From Pseudomonas sp. QS1027 (GTDB lineage Bacteria > Pseudomonadota > Gammaproteobacteria > Pseudomonadales > Pseudomonadaceae), in contig NZ_PHSU01000019.1 in the NCBI RefSeq assembly GCF_002814235.1, positions 124,001 through 188,000 of the forward strand: 64,000 bases of DNA, given 5' to 3'. The position numbers were made by a program, and so were the translations under genes. Position 1 is the stretch's first letter. Every line of letters begins with the position of its first letter. Below the pieces are notes generated by a model. The model was not told the origin of the DNA, ran no database searches, and was given only the letters and a program-made list of their open reading frames with translations. This document shows positions 26,614 through 35,900 of the stretch, in pieces.

Positions 26614-26686
26614 TCAGGGGGACCGCCGGTTGGTCGCAAGAGACCGCGGCGCCTGGAGGGCAGGCGCCGGGTGTAAGGTGCCTACA

Positions 26687-27301
26687 CTAACGAATCAGCT
26701 CGCCGCTCGTCGAGTCCGCCGACCCTGGGAGGGACGGCTGTTCCTGGGACTTCAGGTCCTGCTGCCAGGCCCGCAGGCCATAGATCGCCAGCACCACGAA
26801 GCCGGCGTACAGCGCGGCGGTCAGTTGCAGGTCCTTGAACAGGAACAGGCCGACGTAGATCACGTCCAGCACGATCCATAGCCACCAGCTGGCGACATAC
26901 TTGCGCGCCGCCCAGACACTGGCCACCAGGCTGAAGGCGGTGAGCGAGGCGTCGACCCACGGCACCGCTGCATCGGTAAAGTGGACCATCAGGCCCCCCA
27001 GCAGCGCCGCGCCAACGGCGCCGCTGAGCAGGCCGAGCAGGCCTTCGCGCAGGGACAAACGGGCCACATGGACCTTGCCCTCGCTCAGCCCGCCCTGGCT
27101 CCAGCGCCACCAGCCATAACCCTGCAACACGGCGAAGATGCCTTGCAGCAGCGTGTCGGAATACAGTTTGGCATCGTAGAAAATCCAGGCGTAAAGCAGC
27201 ACGGCAACGACGCTGACCGGCCAGCACCAGCGAATACGCCGGGCCGTGAGCCAGACGCCGAGAACATTGACCAGTACTGCGATGATTTCAAGTGTGGACA
27301 T
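26687..27301 (-). CDS. PnuC-type vitamin (nicotinamide riboside/thiamine-like) transporter
   Basis: 204 residues with about seven hydrophobic helices (LEIIAVLVNVLGVWLTARR; WWLWIVLDVIYVGLFLFKDL). The WxW and DxxYVxLF motifs are typical of PnuC/PnuT family facilitators that bring riboside vitamins or thiamine across the inner membrane. I placed the start at the ATG 27301 (GAGGAA upstream) and not at the longer frame to 27337. It lies 36 bp after the TonB receptor gene, so the two may carry the same compound through the two membranes. Confidence 0.88.
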   Translation of the reverse strand: MSTLEIIAVLVNVLGVWLTARRIRWCWPVSVVAVLLYAWIFYDAKLYSDTLLQGIFAVLQGYGWWRWSQGGLSEGKVHVARLSLREGLLGLLSGAVGAALLGGLMVHFTDAAVPWVDASLTAFSLVASVWAARKYVASWWLWIVLDVIYVGLFLFKDLQLTAALYAGFVVLAIYGLRAWQQDLKSQEQPSLPGSADSTSGELIR

Positions 27302-27337
27302 GCAGGGTTCCTCAACGGAAACAGTAGGGACACGCAA

Positions 27338-29506
27338 TCAGAAATTGATCGATGCGCTCAGTCGTGCGGTCAGCGGGGCGCCCTGGAACAGGTAGGCGTC
27401 GCCTTCGTATTCACCGGCATCACGCCAGTAGCGTTTGTCGAACAGGTTGTCCACGGTCAGTCGAAAAACCGTGTCATAGCCTTCGATGCGGGTGCTGTAG
27501 CGGCTGCCGATATTGAAGATGGCGTAGGCGCTGGTGGCTACCGAGCCTTCGCGATTGGCGTATTTGCTGCCACTGTATTGAACCCCGCCGAGCAATGCCA
27601 GGCCATCGAACCAGGGCAGGGCGTAGTCGCCGGAGAGGCTGGCGCGCAGCCTCGGGACGTTGATTGCCTGATGCCCTTCATAGGCCGGCGTGCCGCTGCC
27701 GGTAACCCGTGCCTGAATCGCCGCGACGCTGGCCGCCACCTGCAGGCGCTGGGTCGCCCAGCCATTGGCCGAGAGTTCCAGGCCGGTGTTCTTCTGTTCG
27801 CCCTGTTGGGTGAACGTGAAGCTGCCGTCGTCATTGGGCTTGGAATATTGATAGGCCTGGCGGATCTGGAACAGCGCCGCGGCCAGGCTGATCCGTTGCC
27901 AGTCGTACTTGACCCCGGCCTCGATCTGCCGCGAGACCGTCGGCGCGAGGATTTCGAAGGCATTGGTGGCGAACCACGGTGCTTCGCCGCCCAGTGACAA
28001 CCCCTTGCTGTAGCGGGTGTAGAGCGACAGGTTCTCGATGGGCTTGTAGATCAGGGCGGCCGAAGGCAGGAACACATATTCCTGGGTATGCCGGGTGGTG
28101 GTGCCCTGTTCGTCGAAGGTTCTTTCGTCGAGGCGTACTTCGCGTCCACCGAGGATGGTCTGCCACTGCTCGTTCAGGCTGATCCGGTCATTGAAGAACA
28201 GCCCGTACTGGCGGCTGTCCAGGTGTCGGTAGGAGGGCCCGATCGGTCCGTCGTAGCGTGGGAACTGCTCTGGATCGCTGTCGATATTGCCGCTGCCGAT
28301 CAACTCGTTGATCGGGTCGTGCTGGTCGACGATACGACGAAACGCACTGGTCCCCACCGTCAGGTCATGGCCGAGGAAACCGCTGTCGAAACGACCATTG
28401 AGGGACGCCTGGAGCTCATCGTTGCGGTGGGTTTCGTCGGGGCTGCGATAGTCGTAGATATCGTAGCCGCCCTCGGGACTGAAGTGATTGTAGGTCCCGT
28501 CCGCGGAGCCCCAGGCGAACGAACTGTAGTCGTCGATCACCACGCGGCTGCGGGAGGCACTGAGGCTGCCTTTCCAGCGATCATTGAAGTGGTATTCGAA
28601 CAAACCATTGAGGTTCAGCGAGTCGTTGGTGACCGGTGGCGAGCCGATCTGGTAGCCCAGCAGCCTTCTCGGTGACGCGTCGTGGGGCAGCTCGGTGCCG
28701 CCGAGCAACTGGTAGCCGGGGGCCGAGCGCTGCTGCTTGGTCTGATACTCGGCGTCCAGTTGCAGGACGGCATCAGGGTTGATGTTCCAGTCGAGGGCCA
28801 GGGAGGCGAAGTCGCGCTGGCCATTGGTGTGCTCGACATAGGACTGGATATCTTCATGGGCGACGTTGACCCGTAGCCCCAGCTGCTGCTCGGCGCCGAA
28901 CCAGTCGCCGACATCGGCGGCCAGGTAACCGCTGCCCTGGTCATCGGTGGACACGGTGACCGAACGCACGGGTGCCGGTCGCTTGGTCACGTAGTTGACC
29001 AACCCGCCGGGTTCGCTGACGCCGCTTTCCAGCCCGGCAAGCCCCTTGAGCAATTCCACCTGCTGCTTGTTCTCCAGCCCGACGTTCTGTTCGCCGGTGA
29101 TGCTGCGGCCGTTGATCCGGTAGCTGTTGGCGGCGTTCAGCGAGAAGCCGCGCACCACGAAGTTCTCGTAGTAACCGACCGGTGCATAGCTGTCGCCCAC
29201 CGAGGCGTCGTTGCGCAGCACTTCGCTGAGCAGACGCGCCTGCTGGTCCTTGATCAGGGCGTCGGTGACCACTGAAATCGACGCCGGCGTGTCGAGCAGG
29301 GGCGCTGTGCCGAAGCCGCTGACCGACGCGCTGCCGGCGTTATAGCCGGAGTTGTCCTCGCCGACGACGGTGACCGGCGCCAGTTCGGTATCGGCGGCAT
29401 GGGCCGCTGGCAGGCTGCCGGCGATCAGCAGGCCGAGGGTCAAGAGATTGAGCGCGAACCGCGGGGCGGACTCTCCCGGGGGAGGCGTCCGGTAAAACCT
29501 ATTCAT
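27338..29506 (-). CDS. TonB-dependent outer membrane receptor (siderophore-receptor type)
   Basis: 722 residues. A long signal peptide (about residues 1-37, ending PAAHA) precedes a TonB box near ELAPVTVVGE, a plug domain (LLDTPASISVVTDALI; NFVVRGFSLNAANSYRINGR) and a 22-strand barrel ending in Phe (LTARLSASINF). The plug resembles siderophore receptors, but the operon (PnuC-like transporter, THI5-like protein, kinase) suggests a small heterocyclic nutrient and not iron. A strong ribosome site (GAGGAG) precedes the ATG. Confidence 0.92.
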   Translation of the reverse strand: MNRFYRTPPPGESAPRFALNLLTLGLLIAGSLPAAHAADTELAPVTVVGEDNSGYNAGSASVSGFGTAPLLDTPASISVVTDALIKDQQARLLSEVLRNDASVGDSYAPVGYYENFVVRGFSLNAANSYRINGRSITGEQNVGLENKQQVELLKGLAGLESGVSEPGGLVNYVTKRPAPVRSVTVSTDDQGSGYLAADVGDWFGAEQQLGLRVNVAHEDIQSYVEHTNGQRDFASLALDWNINPDAVLQLDAEYQTKQQRSAPGYQLLGGTELPHDASPRRLLGYQIGSPPVTNDSLNLNGLFEYHFNDRWKGSLSASRSRVVIDDYSSFAWGSADGTYNHFSPEGGYDIYDYRSPDETHRNDELQASLNGRFDSGFLGHDLTVGTSAFRRIVDQHDPINELIGSGNIDSDPEQFPRYDGPIGPSYRHLDSRQYGLFFNDRISLNEQWQTILGGREVRLDERTFDEQGTTTRHTQEYVFLPSAALIYKPIENLSLYTRYSKGLSLGGEAPWFATNAFEILAPTVSRQIEAGVKYDWQRISLAAALFQIRQAYQYSKPNDDGSFTFTQQGEQKNTGLELSANGWATQRLQVAASVAAIQARVTGSGTPAYEGHQAINVPRLRASLSGDYALPWFDGLALLGGVQYSGSKYANREGSVATSAYAIFNIGSRYSTRIEGYDTVFRLTVDNLFDKRYWRDAGEYEGDAYLFQGAPLTARLSASINF

Positions 29507-29626
29507 GCAAAGCTCCTCGACGACGACTGTCCCCCCGACAGCGAAATTCCGGGCGCAGGGGCCCAGACGCTCTCGGGAAAGAGTCGTTCTGTTAAGACTG
29601 GAAAAAAAGCGGTGTGCCCTGGGGCG

Positions 29627-30511
29627 TCAGGCCGGAGTTGCTCCGGTGGTCATTGGCAGTTCTGAATCCGCGGCCCATTCTTGAAGCGAGCCATCATACA
29701 GGAGCACGTTGTCGCGTCCGACCTTCGCCAGCGCCAAAGCCACCGCCGCGGCGGAAATACCGCCACCGCAATAGAGCACCAGGGGTTCATCCGAGGTGAG
29801 CAGTTCGAGACCGATCGCCTTCTTCAGCGGCTCGTTTTCCAGGTAGCGGCCCTGTTCGTCCAGCAGTTGTCGGGCCGGCAGATTGTGGCTGCCGGGGATA
29901 TGCCCGCGCCGTGCGTAACGGCTGGGGGCGGAACCGTCGAACAGGGCCGCGGACAGGGCGCAGACCAGCTTTCCCGGACGTTCACCCGCGAGCACCGACT
30001 GCACACCTTGGCGGTCAATCCAGAAACCGGGCCGTTGTTCCAGAGGCAGGGTTTCGGCGGCCCGGGGCGTTTCATCACCCTGGTGCTCCGGCAATCCGGC
30101 GGCCCGCCAGGCCTTGAAGCCACCGTCCAAGACGCGGGCATGCAGGCCCACTGCGCGTAGCATCCACCACAGGCGTGCGGCCCAGAAACCGTCGGCCCGG
30201 TCATAGATCACCACCTGGCTGTTGGCGTTGATGCCCAGTTTCGCCAGGGCTTGGGCCAGTGACTCGGCAGGGGGCAGGGCGAAGCTGAAAGTGGCTTGGG
30301 GATCGGCCAGGTCTTCCATCAGGTCGGCATGCACGGCACCGGGAATATGTGCCTGCAACCAACCGGCCCGACCACTGCTTGCGCGATAGTCCATGTCGAA
30401 GCGCGGTGTCGGCAGTTCGACCGTGGCGTCGAGGATGTTCAACGTTGTGTGGCTCATCAGGGTCGCGAGTGCTTCGGGGCTGATCAACAGCGGCGGCGAT
30501 ACCTGGCTCAT
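29627..30511 (-). CDS. Tandem-rhodanese sulfurtransferase
   Basis: 294 residues with two rhodanese modules. The C-terminal active-site loop is CGGGIS (Cys248), closer to 3-mercaptopyruvate sulfurtransferase (CG.GVT) than to thiosulfate rhodanese (CRKGVT). HIPGAVHADL and HIPGSHNLPA are the expected rhodanese motifs. It is cytoplasmic, and its start overlaps the preceding kinase gene by 4 bp. Its place between a kinase and a vitamin-type receptor suggests it supplies or removes sulfur for the compound handled by this operon; that is inference. Confidence 0.92.
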   Translation of the reverse strand: MSQVSPPLLISPEALATLMSHTTLNILDATVELPTPRFDMDYRASSGRAGWLQAHIPGAVHADLMEDLADPQATFSFALPPAESLAQALAKLGINANSQVVIYDRADGFWAARLWWMLRAVGLHARVLDGGFKAWRAAGLPEHQGDETPRAAETLPLEQRPGFWIDRQGVQSVLAGERPGKLVCALSAALFDGSAPSRYARRGHIPGSHNLPARQLLDEQGRYLENEPLKKAIGLELLTSDEPLVLYCGGGISAAAVALALAKVGRDNVLLYDGSLQEWAADSELPMTTGATPA

Positions 30512-31677
30512 GTCCTGCTGCTCCGTGGTGAAGGATTGGCCCGCTCGCGCAGGTGCCCGAGCAACGCCTGGCCCTGGCTGTCGGCGAACCAGCGCGCATG
30601 GCCGATCAGGTAAGTGTGATACGCCACATCGGCACTTGCGCTGGAACCGACTACACCCTGGAAATAAGCCACTTCGGACAGCGCGAAATCCACATGCACC
30701 ACCGGCAGAAGGGCAACCAGCGTCCTTATATCGTCTGCCGACAAGGGCCTGGCGCTACGATAGCCGGCCAGCAGGGCGTCGACCTGATCGAGAAAGGCCG
30801 GGGCATCGCCGCCGCTGTCCAGGTCCAGCCAGGGAATGCAGCTGCGTTCGATGGCGGTGGCCAGGTCGAACAGGGCGAAGGTGCGGTCGGCCAGGCCGAA
30901 GTCGAGCACGCCGCTCACTTGTGCATCGGCTGCCCCGGTGCTCCAGAGCAGATTGGAGCCGTGCCAGTCGTTGTGGGTCCAGAGCGGCGTCTGGCGGGCC
31001 AGATGGGGTTGCAGCTCTCGATGCCAGGGCAACAGCAGCGGCAGCAATTCGTCCTGCCAGTCGCGTCGGCCCAGATATTCGAGCAATGCCGGGGTGCGCT
31101 GCACAGCGCTGCGCAGGTCCGCCGCCGGATCGTTGCCGGCGAGCAGCTTGAAGTTGGCCAGCAACACCTGGGCCTCGCGCGCCGGCGCCTGATAGTCCTC
31201 GGCGGCCCGATGCAGCCGGGCCAGGGACGCTCCCGCCGACCAGGCCTGGGCCTCGCTCAGGAAAGGTGTCCAGGACAGGGCGTCGCGGTAAAGGTCATGT
31301 CCCTCGGCTGCGGCATGTACTTCGTAGGTCCATTCGCCCTGGGCGACAGCGGTCTGCCCCTCGCGGTTGGCCAGTACTTGGGTAACTGGCACGTCACGCG
31401 TTCGCAAATGCGCCATGAACCGGTGTTCTTCGCTCAGCCAGGCCGGTGTGCGAACACTGGAGTGATGGCGTTTGACGAAGACCGTTTCGGCGGTGGTTCG
31501 CACCAGGCAGGCGGCGGAAAAAGGCCGTGGGCTGTGCCAGGTGAGGTCCAGCGGCGTTCCCACTTGCCCATAGCCACTCAGCAGGCTGGCCACGTCATCG
31601 GCGCTCAGCGCCGGCCAATCGGCGGCCACCGGTTCAAGACCCAGGCCGTGGGCGTTCAACGCCTTGAGCGCGGCCAT
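30508..31677 (-). CDS. APH-fold phosphotransferase (small-molecule kinase)
   Basis: 389 residues of the aminoglycoside/choline/thiamine kinase fold. The catalytic loop is THNDWHGSNLLW (HxDxxxxN) and the metal-binding DFG-like motif lies in GVLDFGLADR. It starts 1 bp inside the upstream stop (TGATG), so it is translationally coupled to the THI5-like gene. Context suggests it phosphorylates a hydroxyl of an imported vitamin-like compound and is not an antibiotic-resistance enzyme. Confidence 0.88.
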   Translation of the reverse strand: MAALKALNAHGLGLEPVAADWPALSADDVASLLSGYGQVGTPLDLTWHSPRPFSAACLVRTTAETVFVKRHHSSVRTPAWLSEEHRFMAHLRTRDVPVTQVLANREGQTAVAQGEWTYEVHAAAEGHDLYRDALSWTPFLSEAQAWSAGASLARLHRAAEDYQAPAREAQVLLANFKLLAGNDPAADLRSAVQRTPALLEYLGRRDWQDELLPLLLPWHRELQPHLARQTPLWTHNDWHGSNLLWSTGAADAQVSGVLDFGLADRTFALFDLATAIERSCIPWLDLDSGGDAPAFLDQVDALLAGYRSARPLSADDIRTLVALLPVVHVDFALSEVAYFQGVVGSSASADVAYHTYLIGHARWFADSQGQALLGHLRERANPSPRSSRT

Positions 31678-32594
31678 CAGACAGGCTCCGGCAGGAATAC
31701 ATTGCTGGTCGCCTGGCGCCAGGCCTGGGCATTGTCCAGCACGCCATTTTCCTGCAACCAGTGGGCGTAGGGCTCAAGCAGCTCATCCCGTTGCCGGCCC
31801 CAGGTGCCCTCATGCAGCCAGGTCGGCGCGATCTTGTGCAGGGACTGCTCCAGCAATTCACTGGGGAAGTAGGGCGTGACACGTTCGTAGGCTTGCAGGG
31901 CGCTGACGGGATCGGCGGCGGCGGCCAGATAGCCGCGCTCGCTGGCGGCGAGAAAGGCGCGGGTCAATTCCGGTTCGGCTTCCAGGGTCTCTTCGTGGGC
32001 ACCCAGCAGATAGCTGTGGTAGGCCGGCGCACCGATCTCATCGACCGGCCAGACCACCCGCCGTTCGGTGGCGACCGGACTGCTCATCAGCGCCTCCCAG
32101 GCCCAGTAGCCGCCGAAGCTGGCATCGGCGATCCCTTCGGCCAATTGCTCGGGACGCAGCTCTCGGGTGCCGCTGTCCACCAGGATCAGCGCATCGGGAT
32201 CGCCACCGTCAACCCGCACCAGGTGCCGGACCATCGCCAGGCCCCGAGGTGTCGGATTCAGCGCCAGGCGCCGACCGGCCAGGTCCCGTGGCCGCTGGAT
32301 GCCGGAGTCGGTCAGGGTCTGGATCGATTCCAGGCCCTGATGATTGATCGCCGCGATCCCGCGCAGCGGTTGCCCCAGGGCACGACGCACCAACAGGCGA
32401 TTGCTGGGAAAGACACCGAAATGCACGGCCTTGGTCAACAGATGATCGAGGGTATCGCCGCGCCACGGGTCGTGGACCACCAGCTCGACGTCGAGTCCAG
32501 CCTCCTGATACCAGCCGCGTTCACGGGCCAGATACAGCCCCGCCGAATTTGGCCATGGATGAAAGTACTCCAGCATTACCCTGACAGAAACCAT
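31677..32594 (-). CDS. THI5/NMT1-like (ThiY-type) substrate-binding protein without signal peptide
   Basis: 305 residues with the THI5/NMT1 fold landmarks: HPWPNSAGLYLARERGWYQEAGLDVEL at the N-terminus and SGIQRPRDLAGRRLAL in the middle. Family members are ABC solute-binding proteins for pyrimidine or thiamine precursors, or, in Thi5 proper, enzymes making the thiamine pyrimidine. No signal peptide or lipobox is seen and no ABC permease or ATPase adjoins, so a cytoplasmic role is likely. The CCCFC motif of yeast Thi5 is not present. It is the first gene of the operon. Confidence 0.82.
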   Translation of the reverse strand: MVSVRVMLEYFHPWPNSAGLYLARERGWYQEAGLDVELVVHDPWRGDTLDHLLTKAVHFGVFPSNRLLVRRALGQPLRGIAAINHQGLESIQTLTDSGIQRPRDLAGRRLALNPTPRGLAMVRHLVRVDGGDPDALILVDSGTRELRPEQLAEGIADASFGGYWAWEALMSSPVATERRVVWPVDEIGAPAYHSYLLGAHEETLEAEPELTRAFLAASERGYLAAAADPVSALQAYERVTPYFPSELLEQSLHKIAPTWLHEGTWGRQRDELLEPYAHWLQENGVLDNAQAWRQATSNVFLPEPV

Positions 32595-32971
32595 CGTGCT
32601 CGACTCCAGCCTCGGTTCCGCTCAGGACCGAGGCAACTGTGTTTGATGGGGCCGATTTATAAGGGAGTCATCTGGTATATACCAAATACCCTTTATCACT
32701 ATGGATATGCCGGGAATGCGCAAAGGGGTCTTCGCCGGGTGCTGGATGGGAGATCGGTACCGTTCGGTATCTAAACCGATACGTATCAAGGGATTACCGT
32801 ACATCCCTGTAAAGCGGCCCCTCAGTTCAGGCGAACACCTTGAAATGTTTTGAAAATATTTAATGTTGGACAAATTGACGCCACTGGATTGTCGCCCTAG
32901 TATCGCCGCCGGTTGATGGCATAGCGCCATCTGAAGGGCGCCTTGTCGCCTTCGTGTATCGAGATCTCGAC
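32595..32971. other. Divergent intergenic region between nutrient operon and hemagglutinin gene
   Basis: 377 bp with no gene. It holds the palindrome at 32673-32684 and a cluster of CGGT/ACCG half-sites at 32753-32780. I looked for the TPP riboswitch core (CUGAGA with the ACCUGA partner) on the minus strand and did not find it. The promoters of both flanking operons must lie here. Confidence 0.6.
32673..32684. promoter_or_regulatory. Perfect palindrome TGGTATATACCA, candidate GntR/UTRA operator
   Basis: A fully symmetric 12-bp site, 79 bp upstream of the first gene of the minus-strand operon that ends with a UTRA-GntR gene. HutC/PhnF/NagR-type regulators bind sites of the form TGGTNTANACCA, which this matches closely. 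It lies in an AT-rich promoter-like stretch and could also affect the divergent hemagglutinin gene. The regulator pairing is an inference from form and operon structure. Confidence 0.6.
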
Positions 32972-35900
32972 ATGGACGTTCGTCAGTTTGCCTTCCTGGC
33001 CCGCCAGCCTTCTGCTGCCCTGAAAAACCGTGAGCATTTCCTCGGGCTGCCCAAGCGCGGGTTGGCGTTCATTCTGGCGAACGCGATGTTCTGGCAGCCG
33101 TTGCTGGCCCAGGCGGATGGGATCGTGGTCAATGCGCCGGGCACCACGCTGGGCCAGGCGGGTAATGGCGTACCGATCGTCAATATCGCCGCGCCGAATG
33201 CCCAGGGGCTGTCGCATAACCAGTTCAGCGACTACAACGTCGGGGCCAACGGGGTCATCCTCAACAACGCCACCGCGCGTACCCAGTCCACGCAACTGGG
33301 CGGGATCATCCTCGGCAACCAGAATCTCAATGGCACGGCGGCCAATGTCATCCTCAACGAAGTGAATGGCGGCAGTCCGAGCCAATTGCGTGGTTACACC
33401 GAAGTGGCGGGGCAGTCCGCCCATGTGATCGTCGCCAACCCGTATGGCATCAGTTGTAACGGCTGTGGTTTTATCAATACGCCACAGGTGACGCTGACCA
33501 CCGGCAAGGCGGTGATTACCAACGGCCAGGTCACGGGTTATCAGGTCGACCAGGGCAGTGTTTCCATCGATGGCGCGGGTCTTAACGCCAGCAATATCGA
33601 CCAGTTCGAAATCATCACCCGCGCCGCGAGCATCAACGCGCAGATCAATGCCAACCAATTGACCGTTATTGCCGGTCGTAATGATGTTGACGCCCGCACT
33701 CTCCAGGCCACGGCGCGTGCCGATGACGGCAGCACCAAGCCACAAGTGGCGATCGATTCCTCGGTGTTGGGTGGCATGTACGCCGGCGCCATCAAGCTGG
33801 TGGGGACCGAAGCCGGGGTAGGGGTAAAACTGGCCGGCAATCTGGCGGCCAGCGGCGGCGATATCCAGCTCGATGCCAACGGCCAGCTGAGCATGGTCCA
33901 GGCCACCGCCAGTGGCGCCGTCAATGTGAAGGCCGCGAGCCTGGATGCGCAAGGTCCGGTCTACGCCGGCAGCACCTTGAACGTGCAGACCACGGGTGAC
34001 TTGAATAGCCAGAACAACCTGGCGGCCAGGAACAGTATCACCCTCAACAGCGGCGGCCAGTTGACCAACCACGGCATCATCGAGGCCGGGGTCAACGCGG
34101 ATAACACGCGCAACACCACGGGCGATGTCAGCGTTACGGCGCAGAACGTCGTCAACAGCGGGCAGAGCGTGATTGCCAGTCGCGACTTGACGGTGACCGC
34201 GACGCAAACCCTGGGCAACCAGGGCGGCACCTTGAGTGGGCAGCGGCAAACCAGCGTCACCGCTGGCACGCTGGACAACCAGAACAAAGGTCGGGTCCTG
34301 GGGGGGGGCACCCTAGGCGTTGCTGTCGGGCAACTGCTCAATGCCCAGGGCGGTCTGGTCCACAGCAGTGGAGCACTCAATGGCCAGTTGGGCACCCTGA
34401 GCAATCAAGGGGGCGAACTGTCGAGCCTCGATACCCTGACCGTACAGATGGCCTCCCTGGACAACGTCGCCGGGCTGGTTTCCGCCGGGCAGGCCCTGCA
34501 CCTGAGCAGCACGGGCGCCCTGAACAACCAGGGCGGGCAGATCACCGGCCTCGGTACCCTTGATCTTCAGGCGGGAACCGTCGACAACAGCCAGGGCGGC
34601 AAGATCGCCAGCAATCAGGCCTTCACCCTGACTGCCGCGAGCCTGGACAATCACGCGGGTGGCCTGCTGAGTGCCATCGGCCCACTGCAGCTGGATCTGA
34701 TCAGCGCCATCAATGGCGGTGGGCGGATCTCCAGCCAAAGCGACCTGGATGCCCGGATCGCCCAATTGAACAACCAGCAGGGCCAGTTGGTGGCTGCCGG
34801 CAGCCTGGGCCTGAGCGGTGCCTCCCTGGATAACCGCAATGGCGGCGTCGTCTCCTCGACAAAAGCGCTGACCCTCAACGTCAACGCTATCGATAACCGC
34901 GCTGGCGCACTCTCCAGTAGCGCCGACGTCAGCCTGACCGGCTCGACCCTCGATAACAGTAATCTCGGTAAAGTCCTGGCGACCACTCACCTGGGCCTGA
35001 CAGTGGCCCAGGTGATCAACCAGGGCCAGGGATTGCTGTCCAGCCAGGGCAGCCTGTTGTTGTTCGGCCAGCACCTGGACAATGGCAACGGTCAGGTAGT
35101 CACCAACGGCGACCTGGATATTCGCCTGGATCAGGCCCTGGGCAACCTCAAGGGATTGATCAGCAGCGACGGCCATCTGAATGTCAGCGCTGCCAGCCTG
35201 GATAACACCGGCGGTACCCTGTCCAGCGGCCTTGGCCTGGTGCTCAGCAGCACGGGCGCAGTGCTCAGCCAGGGGGGCTCGATTACCAGTGGTGACAGCC
35301 TGACGCTGACCAGTCAGAGCCTGGACAACAGCCTGGCTGGGGTGATCAGCGGCAAGGGGGCCAGCCGCATCAGCACCGGCACCCTGGACAATCGTCTGGG
35401 CGGCCAACTGACCAGTAACGCAACGCTCGACCTGACCGCGGGCCAGGTCAGCAACAGCAATGCCAGCCGGATTGCCAGCGACGGCGCCCTGACCGCCAGC
35501 GTCAGTGGTTTCGACCAGCAGGGCGGAAGCCTCGGCAGCCAGGCCTTCCTGAGCCTGGACCTCAACCAAGGTCAGTTGAACAACCAGGGCGGCCTGATCA
35601 ACGCACCATTGCTGATGCTGAAAAACCTTCAGGGCGTGAACAACCAGGGTGGCGAAATCTCCAGCGCCCAGGCCTTTACCCTGGCCGCCGCGAGCCTGGA
35701 CAACAGCCAGGGCAAACTGATCAGCAACCAGGCCCTGACCCTGAGCATTGCCCAGGCGTTGAGCAACCTCAATGGCAAGATCTCCGCCAATGGGATCGAT
35801 AGCCATAGCGGTAGCCTGGACAACAGCCATGGCCTGATCAGCAGTTATGGCAGCCTCGGGTTGACCGCCGATACCTCGATGGTCAACCAGAGTGGCCTCA

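Noticed and set aside
30508..31677. Antibiotic-resistance aminoglycoside phosphotransferase
   Set aside because: The fold fits, but the coupled THI5-like, sulfurtransferase and PnuC genes point to a metabolic kinase.
32595..32971. TPP riboswitch before the THI5-like operon
   Set aside because: The CUGAGA core and its partner strand were not found on the minus strand.
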